This document shows positions 53,155-62,066 of a stretch of DNA of 64,000 nt, piece after piece. Made by a program: the position numbers and the translations under genes. Origin of the DNA: an uncultured Verrucomicrobiales bacterium (GTDB taxonomy: Bacteria; Verrucomicrobiota; Verrucomicrobiia; Verrucomicrobiales; Akkermansiaceae). The notes under the pieces are model-generated. The model worked only from the letters and a program-made list of their open reading frames with translations, made no database searches and was not told the DNA's origin. The stretch's first letter is position 1, and each line of letters opens with the position of its first letter. The DNA is taken from the NCBI GenBank assembly GCA_937905985.1, contig CALCWC010000044.1:1-64000 (forward strand), in the 5' to 3' direction.

Positions 53155-54045
53155 TTATCTGGCTGCTGTACGCGCCAGGATGGCCTCCATTCCTTCCTGG
53201 GGGAGTGGGCGGAAGTGGAGGGATGGCGGGGTGGGGCAGCGCTCCAGCTTGGCGGAGCAGTTGTAGCGGATGCGCGAGGTGAGCTTGGCGCTCCAGAAAT
53301 CCGCGTACAGCGCCACGCGCCGCGGAGAGAGCGTGCAGGTGAGCAGCATCACCAGGCGGGAGACGGTTTCCACCACCAAGGTGGTGTCTGCATAGTCCAT
53401 TTCCTCCCACGGCACCTGGGTGGGCAGCAGGTGCAGCTGGCCGCATGGCGTGGTGCCGCCGCGCCGCCGGTGTGCACCTTGGGGCGCGCCCCCGCGCGGC
53501 AGGTAGAGTACGAGCGTGTCGTCCCGCGTTTCCTGCATGGCGAGGGCGAGTGCGGTGTTGATGCGGCGCACGGGGCAGCCGTAGCGGTGGTGCAGGTGTT
53601 CCTCCAGCCCGCACGGCGGGAGCGTTTCCGGCAGGCTCAGGGTGATGCCGCGCAGCGGCGCCCCGCCGCCGCGCCGCGCGTTCGCATCCAGCCAATCGTC
53701 CAGGCTTTCCGCCTGCAGCATGGCAAAGTTCATCTCACGGCTGCGCTGCAGGGGCTCGCCGCGCATATCCGTGAGCACCACGCCGCCGCGCAGCACATGC
53801 CCCGCCCGCTCCACGCGGAAATGCGCCAGCCTCCCGTAGTTTGCCGCCACGCGGTACTGCATCACGGGGCGTCCGCCGCCAGAGGGCACGCGGCCGGTCT
53901 CCTCCGCCTCACCTCGCGCCACCAGGCGGGCCATGATGCGCCCCGCCATCACCGTGCTCACGCCCGCCCGGCGCGCCAGGGCAGGGCGTGTCACCGCCTC
54001 CCCGGCCCGCAGCAGGCGGCGTATCCTGTCCTCGGCACCCGGCAT
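53155..54045 (-). CDS. ROK-family-like transcriptional regulator
   Basis: The product is 296 residues. The N-terminal winged HTH has EAVTRPALARRAGVSTVMAGRIMARLVARGEAEETG, as in ROK repressors. The following domain (about residues 75-290) has a ROK-like outline (RVERAGHVLRGGVVLTDMRGE, GITLSLPETLPP) but lacks a clear sugar-phosphotransfer motif and zinc cysteine cluster. It is probably a metabolite-binding repressor without kinase activity. It is encoded upstream of tal-galE on the same strand, and the palindromes between them are its most likely targets. Confidence 0.6.
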   Translation of the reverse strand: MPGAEDRIRRLLRAGEAVTRPALARRAGVSTVMAGRIMARLVARGEAEETGRVPSGGGRPVMQYRVAANYGRLAHFRVERAGHVLRGGVVLTDMRGEPLQRSREMNFAMLQAESLDDWLDANARRGGGAPLRGITLSLPETLPPCGLEEHLHHRYGCPVRRINTALALAMQETRDDTLVLYLPRGGAPQGAHRRRGGTTPCGQLHLLPTQVPWEEMDYADTTLVVETVSRLVMLLTCTLSPRRVALYADFWSAKLTSRIRYNCSAKLERCPTPPSLHFRPLPQEGMEAILARTAAR

Positions 54046-54189
54046 ACTTTATAAACAGTATTAATAAAGTTTAGCGGGCAGGTGGGTATCTGGCAAGGAA
54101 ATTTTGCAAGATATTGCAGATAAATGCATAAAACGGCGTATCCGGGGGCAGGGAACGGTCAAATTCGGCAGGCTGGCGGCTTGAAAAGC

Positions 54190-54218
54190 TAGACAGGCGG
54201 CGCGGAAACTGGTAGGGT
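54190..54218 (+). promoter_or_regulatory. Promoter of pyrG
   Basis: TAGACA and TAGGGT are separated by 17 bases, ending 24 bases before the pyrG ATG. The -35 differs from consensus at one base. Confidence 0.5.
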
Positions 54219-54242
54219 GGCAAAAACCGACCAAACTTTACC

Positions 54243-55856
<1,614 letters not shown>

Positions 55857-55889
55857 CGCTGAACCCCGCCCGCCGCCCGCGTTCCCGCC

Positions 55890-57461
55890 ATGCTGGATGT
55901 ACTGGTCATAGCCGCGTACTTCTGCGCCATCTTCGGCATAGGGCTCTACGTGGGGCGCCGGCAGGACAGCCTGGAGAGCTACGCGCTGGGCAACCGCAGC
56001 CTGCCGTGGTGGGCCATTTTGGCCTCCATCATCGCCGCGGAAATCAGCGCCGCCACCTTCCTCGGCACGCCGGGGGAGGGCTTCGCCCTGCGCAACTTTA
56101 CCTATGTGCAGCTGGGCATTGGCACGCTGCTTGGGCGCATTGTGGTGGGCAAGCTCTTCCTCAAGCCGTACTACCAGTACAAGGTGGTATCCATCTACGA
56201 GTACCTGGAGAAGCGGTTCGGCGTGACCACGCGGCGCTGGGCGAGCGTGACCTTCCTCATCAGCCGCGTGCTGGCAAGCGGCACGCGCCTGTTCTTTGCG
56301 GGCATCCTGCTGGTGCTGGCGTACATGTTCCTGGTGGGGCGTGAAAGCGCCACGCCCACGGAAACCGTGGTCATCTACATCGGCGCGCTCACGCTCATCA
56401 CCGTGGCCACCGCCGTGTACACCACGCTGGGCGGCCTCAAGGCCGTGGTGTGGACCGATGTGCTCCAGGCCTCCATCCTCTTCATCGCCGTCTTCACCAC
56501 CATCGGCATCCTGCTGTTCAGCATCAAGGGCGGCGGCTCCTGGGGAGATGCCTGGAACACCATCTGCGCCACCCTCGGCAACACGGACTACAACCCCTGC
56601 AAGGTGGAGCACCTGCAGCCCGGCAAGGTCTTCGACTGGGGCGTGACGGGGCAGGGCCTCGTTGCCGACGTGAAGAACATCCTCGGCTCGGAATACACCC
56701 TCTGGAGCGCGTTCCTCGGCGCCACCTTCCTCACCATGGCCACACACGGAACCGACCAGGACATGGTGCAGCGCATGCTCGCCGCCAAGGACAGCAAGAC
56801 CGGCACGCGCGCGGTCATCCTCTCCGGCATCCTGGACATGCCGATTGTGCTGGTGTTTCTCTCCTGCGGCATGCTGCTGTTCGTGTACTTCGCCGTGAAC
56901 GGAATCGCCCCGCCGGAGAAGCAGATTGAGATTTTCCCCTACTTCATCATCCACTACCTGCCCGCGGGCGTGCGCGGCCTGCTGGTGGCGGCCCTGCTGG
57001 CCACCGCCATGGGCTCCCTCTCCACCGCCCTCAACGCCCTGGCCACCACCGCCACGCGCGATTGGTACCGCGACGTCTTCCACCCCGACGCCACCGATGC
57101 CCAGATGCTGCGCGCCGTGCGCCTGCTGACCGTGGGATTTGCGGTGCTGCTGATAGCCGTGGGCGCGGTCACCGCCTGGTACAGCGTGATGGATCCCTCC
57201 GTGCGCATCCTGCCGATAGCGCTGGGCATCTTCGGCTACACCTACGGCTCCCTGCTGGGCATCTTCCTGCTCGGCATGCTCACCAAATCACGCGGCAACG
57301 ATGTGGGCAACGTGATTGCCATGCTTGCCGGATTCGCCGCCGTCATTGCCCTGGAGCTTCTCGGCCGCAACGGCATCCTCCCACCCATCGCCTTCCCCTG
57401 GCGCGTCACCATCGGCACCGCCGTCACCTTCCTCGTCGGCGCAGCCTTCCGTTCCAAATAA
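55890..57461 (+). CDS. Sodium/solute symporter (SSS family)
   Basis: The product is 523 residues with about 13 membrane helices. It begins MLDVLVIAAYFCAIFGIGLYVG, then YALGNRSLPWWAILASIIAAEISAATFLGTPGEGF (the sodium-site region) and KPYYQYKVVSIYEYLEKRFG. The C-terminal end is TAVTFLVGAAFRSK. The substrate cannot be inferred; sugar or organic acid are possible for SSS proteins. The gene may share the pyrG transcript. Its last 37 identical bases plus the SK-stop codons are repeated at 59385-59431, flanking the inserted toxin-antitoxin cassette. Confidence 0.9.
   Translation: MLDVLVIAAYFCAIFGIGLYVGRRQDSLESYALGNRSLPWWAILASIIAAEISAATFLGTPGEGFALRNFTYVQLGIGTLLGRIVVGKLFLKPYYQYKVVSIYEYLEKRFGVTTRRWASVTFLISRVLASGTRLFFAGILLVLAYMFLVGRESATPTETVVIYIGALTLITVATAVYTTLGGLKAVVWTDVLQASILFIAVFTTIGILLFSIKGGGSWGDAWNTICATLGNTDYNPCKVEHLQPGKVFDWGVTGQGLVADVKNILGSEYTLWSAFLGATFLTMATHGTDQDMVQRMLAAKDSKTGTRAVILSGILDMPIVLVFLSCGMLLFVYFAVNGIAPPEKQIEIFPYFIIHYLPAGVRGLLVAALLATAMGSLSTALNALATTATRDWYRDVFHPDATDAQMLRAVRLLTVGFAVLLIAVGAVTAWYSVMDPSVRILPIALGIFGYTYGSLLGIFLLGMLTKSRGNDVGNVIAMLAGFAAVIALELLGRNGILPPIAFPWRVTIGTAVTFLVGAAFRSK
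57415..57451 (+). repeat. Left copy of the duplicated symporter 3' end
   Basis: A 37-base stretch from GCACCGCCGTCACC to GCAGCCTTCCG, identical to 59385-59421. After it both sides code for S-K-stop, but with different codons (TCC AAA TAA here, AGC AAG TAA on the right). Confidence 0.75.
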
Positions 57462-57544
57462 CCCCGGCGTTGGGTTGCCCTCATGTACTGCGGAACGATG
57501 ATTGAAAATACGTCTTTTATGTGAATGGTTGAAACAAATTACTG

Positions 57545-57588
57545 TTGTAAACAAATTTGTTTACAATCTCTCTCGGGTATGCTAGCAT
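57545..57588 (+). promoter_or_regulatory. Palindromic operator and promoter of the toxin-antitoxin cassette
   Basis: A perfect 22-base palindrome (arms TTGTAAACAAA/TTTGTTTACAA, 57545-57566) overlaps the -35 element TTTACA. TAGCAT lies 17 bases downstream (57583-57588). This is the layout of an autoregulated toxin-antitoxin operon. Confidence 0.75.
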
Positions 57589-57601
57589 GAGGTCCGTAAA
57601 C

Positions 57602-58555
57602 ATGAAAAAACTGGAACAGCAACTCGATTCCGTATTTGGCGGCGGCTATCGTCTCTCCGAGCCGCAGCCGGTACCGGGGGCGTTTCTACCTCCGTATTAC
57701 AAGCGGCGTTTCAGTTTCTACCGCCTGCAATGGAAAGAACGTTCGTTCATACTGGCGGAATGGCATGATTCCGGCACGGAAGAGGCCGCCGCCATACCTG
57801 TCGCCATGCAGCACGTTGAATCGTATTTTGGGATGACTCCCATTCTTTGTTGGCGGGAAATGTCGGTTCATCACGCCAGGTTGTTGAGGGCGGAAGGCGT
57901 GAGCTACATTTCTGCCCACGCGGGTTTTTTCATCCCCTCCCTATGGAGCTATGCCCCGCAGTCGGCTGTACAAGTCAAACGCCCGCCGGCTTCCCTTTCC
58001 CCCTGCGCCCAGGCCATCCTCGTTCGGCAAATGGTGTTTGGCGATGTCGAGGGCAGGAATGTCCGCAATCTCGCCGGGCTCATGCCGTACAGTCATGTCT
58101 TGCTTGGCAGGGCAAGGGACGAATTGGTGGGGCATCGTCTTTGCCGGTACCACCGCGGAACGCACGCGGGCTCATTCCGCTTTTCCGCTTCCACCGCTTC
58201 CCTGTGGGAGGCGTCGGCGCATCTCCTGACCACGCCCGTGCGCGATTCCTACCGCGTGCGTCTTGAAGACTGCCGCAAGTTCCTGCAAGCCGGCGCAACG
58301 GCCCTTTCCAAGCTCACCCCGGTGGGAGACGATGCCCTGCCGACCTATGCCTACTACTGCCGCAAGGTGGCGGAGCGCATCCCCCGGGCTCCGCTCACGG
58401 AGGCTGGCGCCGTGCTGCAACTGTGGAGCTACCCCCCGGAAGCCGTCGTGGCACCCGATGCCTCCACTGTGGATGCCTGTTCCCTCTACCTCTCGTTCAA
58501 AAACGACCAGGATCCGCGTATTCAATTGGCCCTTTCGCAAATATGGAACCCCTGA
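57602..58555 (+). CDS. Putative antitoxin/regulator with central winged helix
   Basis: The product is 317 residues from the ATG giving MKKLEQQLDSVFGG. The first 125 or so residues are mixed alpha/beta with no recognised motif (RRFSFYRLQWKERSFILAEW, ILCWREMSVHHARLLRAEG). The middle holds a probable winged helix (LSPCAQAILVRQMVFGDV, NVRNLAGLMPYSHVLLGRA). The stop overlaps the next gene by 13 bases. It is followed by a nucleotidyltransferase toxin and preceded by a palindrome on its promoter, so the DNA-binding antitoxin role is the natural inference. Sequence similarity to AbiEi is not obvious. Confidence 0.55.
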   Translation: MKKLEQQLDSVFGGGYRLSEPQPVPGAFLPPYYKRRFSFYRLQWKERSFILAEWHDSGTEEAAAIPVAMQHVESYFGMTPILCWREMSVHHARLLRAEGVSYISAHAGFFIPSLWSYAPQSAVQVKRPPASLSPCAQAILVRQMVFGDVEGRNVRNLAGLMPYSHVLLGRARDELVGHRLCRYHRGTHAGSFRFSASTASLWEASAHLLTTPVRDSYRVRLEDCRKFLQAGATALSKLTPVGDDALPTYAYYCRKVAERIPRAPLTEAGAVLQLWSYPPEAVVAPDASTVDACSLYLSFKNDQDPRIQLALSQIWNP

Positions 58556-59370
58556 ACATTATCGCGATTAAGAACTTCGCCCGCCATTTCCAGGATTATC
58601 GGGACGACTACATCCTCATCGGCGGCGCGGCGTGCCACCTCTGGTTCGCATCGCGTTCGCTGGATTTCCGGAGAACCGCGGATATGGACTTGGTGCTGGT
58701 GATTCGCGCCCAATCGCGCCCGTTTGTCGAGCGGCTGGCGCAATTCCTCATGGAGTACCGCTACGAGGCGGAGGAATTGACACTCGACGACGGCATCCGC
58801 AAGGTCCGCATGTACCGCTTCAACGCCGCGGCACCCAACGGCATGCCTCCACAAATCGAGCTTCTCGGACCGGACAACGACACCCTGCGCCATGCCGCAG
58901 AGCAGCACAAAATCCCCGTCAAGCTCGGCACGGAATACAGCGGGCTTTCCTGCATCATTCTGGACAACGCTTATTACGACTTCCTGCTCGCGGGAAGGAA
59001 ATGGCTGGACGGTGTGCCGGTGGCCAATGAAAACGCATTGGTGGCTTTCAAGGTGAAAGCCTACCTGAACATCATGAGCCGGCACGCCGAGGGTATTCCC
59101 CACGGCTCCGACGGCAGCGTCAAAAACGCCAACAAGCACCGCAACGATGTCCTGCGTCTCCTGCTCATGGGGCAGGTGGAAGGCGCACCCGTTCCCCAAG
59201 CCATCCGAGACGACATGGAAACCTTCGTTTCCTCCATCCTAGCGGATTCCCGCATCATTCAGAACCTGCTCCGTTCCCTCAACGCCTCCATCCCCGGCCT
59301 CGATTTGGATGAACCCGAACTCCGCCGGCAGCTGGATGCCTTGCTCACGTTGTTTCCAGTAATAGGGTGA
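58543..59370 (+). CDS. Nucleotidyltransferase-type (AbiEii-like) toxin
   Basis: The product is 275 residues from the ATG giving MEPLNIIAIKNFARHF. The nucleotidyltransferase core has YILIGGAACHLWFA (the GG motif) and RRTADMDLVLVI (the DxD metal pair). The helical C-terminal half has ALVAFKVKAYLNIM and KHRNDVLRLLLMG, the Lys and Arg-x-x-Asp positions seen in AbiEii and MenT-type toxins that modify tRNA or other targets. Its start lies inside the end of the preceding gene, giving coupled translation. The cassette ends 14 bases before the duplicated symporter fragment. Confidence 0.75.
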   Translation: MEPLNIIAIKNFARHFQDYRDDYILIGGAACHLWFASRSLDFRRTADMDLVLVIRAQSRPFVERLAQFLMEYRYEAEELTLDDGIRKVRMYRFNAAAPNGMPPQIELLGPDNDTLRHAAEQHKIPVKLGTEYSGLSCIILDNAYYDFLLAGRKWLDGVPVANENALVAFKVKAYLNIMSRHAEGIPHGSDGSVKNANKHRNDVLRLLLMGQVEGAPVPQAIRDDMETFVSSILADSRIIQNLLRSLNASIPGLDLDEPELRRQLDALLTLFPVIG

Positions 59371-59384
59371 CACTGGCGCACCGA

Positions 59385-59431
59385 GCACCGCCGTCACCTT
59401 CCTCGTCGGCGCAGCCTTCCGCAGCAAGTAA
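59385..59431 (+). repeat. Right copy of the duplicated symporter 3' end
   Basis: Bases 59385-59421 are identical to 57415-57451. Together with the next ten bases they encode the symporter C-terminus TAVTFLVGAAFRSK and stop, but in a stand-alone position. It looks like the displaced original end of the symporter gene. Confidence 0.75.
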
Positions 59432-59470
59432 CGGGGAGTTTGCGTGTTGTCCACCCCGTGCGGGGTACCG

Positions 59471-59618
59471 TGGTTGGATGCGCACGCCCACACCGGGACC
59501 GCCCCGCCATGCGGCGGGGCTACGTGGTGGGATGGCGGGCGTGGTTGCCCCACGGGTTGAAACCCGTGGCTAGGTAACGCCCTGCGGGCGTACGCACCAC
59601 CGTTCGGTGGTGCTAGGG
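59471..59618. repeat. Left REP cluster flanking the transposase gene
   Basis: Several hairpins in series: CGCCCCGCCATGCGGCGGGGC, CCACGGGTTGAAACCCGTGG, ACGCCCTGCGGGCGT and AGCACCACC-type (CACCACCGTTCGGTGGTG). The block is the imperfect inverse of 60121-60268. Confidence 0.7.
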
Positions 59619-59630
59619 TTTTTACGATTC

Positions 59631-59658
59631 TTGACTTCTCGATAGCTTGACATATAAT
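59631..59658 (+). promoter_or_regulatory. Promoter of the IS200-like transposase gene
   Basis: TTGACT and TATAAT are separated by 16 bases, 9 bases before the ATG at 59668. Confidence 0.6.
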
Positions 59659-59667
59659 CGGGTTATT

Positions 59668-60126
59668 ATGGGACATACCTATTACATTCATTATGGGCAT
59701 CTCGTTTTTCATGTGGGGAGGGGCATTATCAACACCGCCGACCTACCGGATGTTCATGAACTATTGTTCTCGATTGCCAAGCGTCTCAAAGCGCGCGAGA
59801 TTGTAGTTGGCGGAACGGACGACCATGTGCACATGTTGTTTGATCTCCCCCTTACGAAAGCTATCTCCCCCTTTGTTCGCGAGCTGAAAACCACGGCAAC
59901 GCACACCCTGAAAGGGCGTTTCAACGGATACAGGGGCTTTTCATGGCAAACCGGGTTCGGCTATTTTTCGGTGAGCCGCTCGATGTACCAAATTGTGGCC
60001 GACTATATTGCCACCCAACGGCAACACCACACCAAGGAGAGCGCCGGCCAAGAATTTGCCCGCCTGATTGACCTGAACGGCGCTCTGGTTTGCCCGCCGT
60101 TTCCCGCGCGAATTGATGCACCTTAG
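59668..60126 (+). CDS. IS200-like / REP-associated tyrosine transposase
   Basis: The product is 152 residues from the ATG giving MGHTYYIHYGHLVFHVG. The HUH motif is GTDDHVHMLFDLP, and the C-terminal catalytic tyrosine is expected in MYQIVADYIATQRQHH, which matches the YIxxQ pattern of the family (TnpA_REP/RAYT, IS200-like). It lies between two inverted REP clusters of about 148 bp, which are the natural substrates of RAYT proteins. Its stop codon falls inside the right cluster. A TTG start at 59647 is less likely because it lies in the -10 region. Confidence 0.8.
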   Translation: MGHTYYIHYGHLVFHVGRGIINTADLPDVHELLFSIAKRLKAREIVVGGTDDHVHMLFDLPLTKAISPFVRELKTTATHTLKGRFNGYRGFSWQTGFGYFSVSRSMYQIVADYIATQRQHHTKESAGQEFARLIDLNGALVCPPFPARIDAP

Positions 60127-60268
60127 CACCACCGGAATGGTGGTGCGTACGCCCGCAGGGGCGTTACCTAGCCACGGGTGTCAACCCGTGGGGTAACCAC
60201 CCATGCATACCCACCACGGAACACCGCCGAATGGCGGTGTGGTTCCGGTGTGGGCGTGCGCAACCCAC
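60121..60268. repeat. Right REP cluster flanking the transposase gene
   Basis: The mirror image of 59471-59618: AGCACCACCGGAATGGTGGTG, ACGCCCGCAGGGGCGT, CCACGGGTGTCAACCCGTGG and ACACCGCCGAATGGCGGTGT hairpins in reverse order. The transposase stop codon overlaps its first bases. Confidence 0.7.
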
Positions 60269-60320
60269 TGCGTTCGTGTTGGCATTTTTCTTACCAAGGC
60301 GGGGTGGGTAGGATGGGTGC

Positions 60321-60416
60321 ATGAGGTATGTGTTGTCAGCCGCGGTGCTATTGCTTGCGGGGTGTTCCGCGCCGCCGGAGGTGGCGGAGGATACCCCCGC
60401 CGCCTACCACGCAAAA
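60321..60416 (+). pseudogene. Truncated lipoprotein gene, 5' end
   Basis: MRYVLSAAVLLLAGCSAPPE is a complete lipoprotein signal peptide with a lipobox (LAGC), followed by VAEDTPAAYHAK. At about 60415 the reading frame passes into the 3' end of the oppositely oriented abiEii gene. The rest of the lipoprotein gene is therefore missing here. It probably was interrupted by the AbiE cassette. The 253-codon frame continuing to 61082 is the antisense of abiEii. Confidence 0.6.
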
Positions 60417-61253
60417 CTACTGCGCGACAATCGCCATTTTCTCCGCAAGGGACAAAAAGTAGTCGGTGCTCCAGATATCCAGCTGGTCCGGCTGGTGGAT
60501 GAAGGGGTAGACGTCCTCCTTCACCGCGCCGATGGGGACGGAGGCAATCTTTTGGCGCAATTGGAGGCGCAGGGTGTCTGGAGTGAGGTTTGCGGCATCC
60601 TGCACGCCGCCTTGGAGGGCGCGTTCCTTGAAGTGGCGGAAATCCAGCGGCACTCCGTGGCGTACGTACCACTCGAAATCATACCAGTCGCGCCCCTTGA
60701 CGCGGTTTTTCCAAGCGCGGAACATGAGGGCGCTCAACTTGCCGGCAAAGAGGCTCGGCAGGGTGTAGCAGCGGGTGTAGAAGGAGCGGGGCTGCAGCAG
60801 AAGCAGGTGTTCCGTGTCGAAGTTGAGCGGCGGAGTGGTGTCCACCTCGATTTTGACGGTGATGTTGCGCCAGCGCTCCAGGCGCAGGTTGTATTGGGCG
60901 GTCTCGCTCTTCAGAAATGCGGAGCGGATGGCGGTTTGACGGGTTTTCTTCTTCTGCGAGATGGTCACGCTCTGCCCGAGCAGGGCGAATTCCTCCGTGA
61001 TGGCGGGGAAGTAGGTTTCCAGGGAGAAGGTCTCATCCGGTGCCAGCAGGGAGAAGTCCAGGTCTTCCGAGAATCGCGGTAGGTTGTGGAAGATGCGCAG
61101 GCAGGTGCCGCCGTAGAAGGCGGCTTTCTCAAAGAACCCCGCGCGCGCCAGCCCGGCCAGCGCAATTTGCTGCATCACCTCGTGAATGGCGTTCAGGCGG
61201 GCGTCTTCGCCGTTCGTCTCGTACGCCGCCAGCATTTCATCAAATACGTTCAT
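60417..61253 (-). CDS. abiEii: AbiEii toxin (nucleotidyltransferase)
   Basis: The product is 278 residues from the ATG giving MNVFDEMLAAYETNG. The catalytic motifs are AAFYGGTCLRIFHNLPRFSEDLDFSLL (GG and the S-E-D-L-D metal site). The C-terminal half has FAGKLSALMFRAWKNRVKGRDWYDFEW, the conserved Lys and RxKGRDWYD motif of AbiEii family toxins. Such toxins block growth when phage or plasmid loss frees them from AbiEi. The start overlaps the end of abiEi by 14 bases. This is a second nucleotidyltransferase-type toxin within 3 kb of the one at 58543, but it is only distantly similar. Confidence 0.9.
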   Translation of the reverse strand: MNVFDEMLAAYETNGEDARLNAIHEVMQQIALAGLARAGFFEKAAFYGGTCLRIFHNLPRFSEDLDFSLLAPDETFSLETYFPAITEEFALLGQSVTISQKKKTRQTAIRSAFLKSETAQYNLRLERWRNITVKIEVDTTPPLNFDTEHLLLLQPRSFYTRCYTLPSLFAGKLSALMFRAWKNRVKGRDWYDFEWYVRHGVPLDFRHFKERALQGGVQDAANLTPDTLRLQLRQKIASVPIGAVKEDVYPFIHQPDQLDIWSTDYFLSLAEKMAIVAQ

Positions 61254-61875
61254 GGTTGATTGTCCTTTCCAACAGTTGAAGCTCGCGCCGCTTCTTGTTC
61301 GCGGCCTCCGCGCAGCCGTGCGCCACCGCCGCATCCAGCGAGCGCACGTCCGCTTCCTCCATGCGCAGGGATTCGTACAGGTATTCCCGCACCGCGCCCT
61401 CCGATTGCAGCCGAAGGCCAGGAGAGGCCAGCATCAAGTCGCACAGCGCCTTGGTGGGTGTGGCAACCAGATAGTAGTGACCATCCGCGTCCCTTGCCCG
61501 CGTGACACCCACGTTGAAGTAGTCGCGCGGCACCTGGATGTAGCGGTAGCTGCCCGTGGCGTTGGTAATCACCCGGCTGCGCCCCAGGCATGCCGACTTC
61601 ACTGTGTACACCCGCTCCGGTATCATTCCCGCCAGCGACAGGGCAGACTCGTATGAGACGTACGAAAACACCAGATGGTTGGCTATCAGGTGGCGGGAGT
61701 ACGCATGCGCCGCATCCGTGCACAGGTACAGCCCGCGCCGCAGCGGTACCACCTCCCCGCGCCGCTCCAGCAGCTTCAGCCGCCCGTGCGGCGACTTGTA
61801 GCGCGCCAGCGCCGTCTTGAGCACATCATAGCTCACAGGCACTCCGCCAAATCGGCTGTATAGGCTAGCGGTCAT
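61240..61875 (-). CDS. abiEi: AbiEi antitoxin
   Basis: The product is 211 residues from the ATG giving MTASLYSRFGGVPVSY. The N-terminal winged helix (YDVLKTALARYKSPHGRLKLLERRGEVVPLRRGLYL) is the DNA-binding part of AbiEi. The C-terminal domain includes HLVFSYVSYESALSLAGMIPERVYTV and CDLMLASPG, typical of AbiEi family antitoxins. It represses its own operon and neutralises AbiEii in a type IV manner. Its promoter lies immediately upstream. Confidence 0.88.
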   Translation of the reverse strand: MTASLYSRFGGVPVSYDVLKTALARYKSPHGRLKLLERRGEVVPLRRGLYLCTDAAHAYSRHLIANHLVFSYVSYESALSLAGMIPERVYTVKSACLGRSRVITNATGSYRYIQVPRDYFNVGVTRARDADGHYYLVATPTKALCDLMLASPGLRLQSEGAVREYLYESLRMEEADVRSLDAAVAHGCAEAANKKRRELQLLERTINHERI

Positions 61876-61886
61876 TAGCAAGGCCA

Positions 61887-61915
61887 GATTTAGCGGATTT
61901 TGATAGGAAAGTCAA
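61887..61915 (-). promoter_or_regulatory. Promoter of the abiE operon
   Basis: On the minus strand TTGACT and TAAATC are separated by 17 bases. Just upstream are two TTTAGCAA copies (minus strand, about 61930-61950), and CGCTAAAT/GCTAATG occur downstream; these are plausible AbiEi binding sites. Confidence 0.55.
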
Positions 61916-61964
61916 TAAAAAAGTGATTTTCTTGCTAAAATTTGCTAAATGACCTAGAACGCAC

Positions 61965-62066
61965 ATGTGTTCCGCACAAAACAACACCCAGCAACTAGGC
62001 GGCGTGTCGTATACGCGCAATGAGATGATTGGGCTCGGAGCTGGCAAATGGAGGCTATTCTCTTAA
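61965..62066 (+). CDS. Possible 33-codon 3' remnant of the interrupted lipoprotein
   Basis: A short frame, MCSAQNNTQQ ... EMIGLGAGKWRLFS, that has no promoter or ribosome site of its own. It lies beyond the AbiE pair on the strand of the truncated lipoprotein at 60321 and may be the other half of that gene. Its 3' end overlaps the ligase gene by 12 bases. Confidence 0.2.
   Translation: MCSAQNNTQQLGGVSYTRNEMIGLGAGKWRLFS

Noticed and set aside
60321..61082. 253-codon lipoprotein-like frame
   Set aside because: Only its first 32 codons are lipoprotein-like; the rest is exactly antisense to abiEii, so the protein is truncated rather than real.
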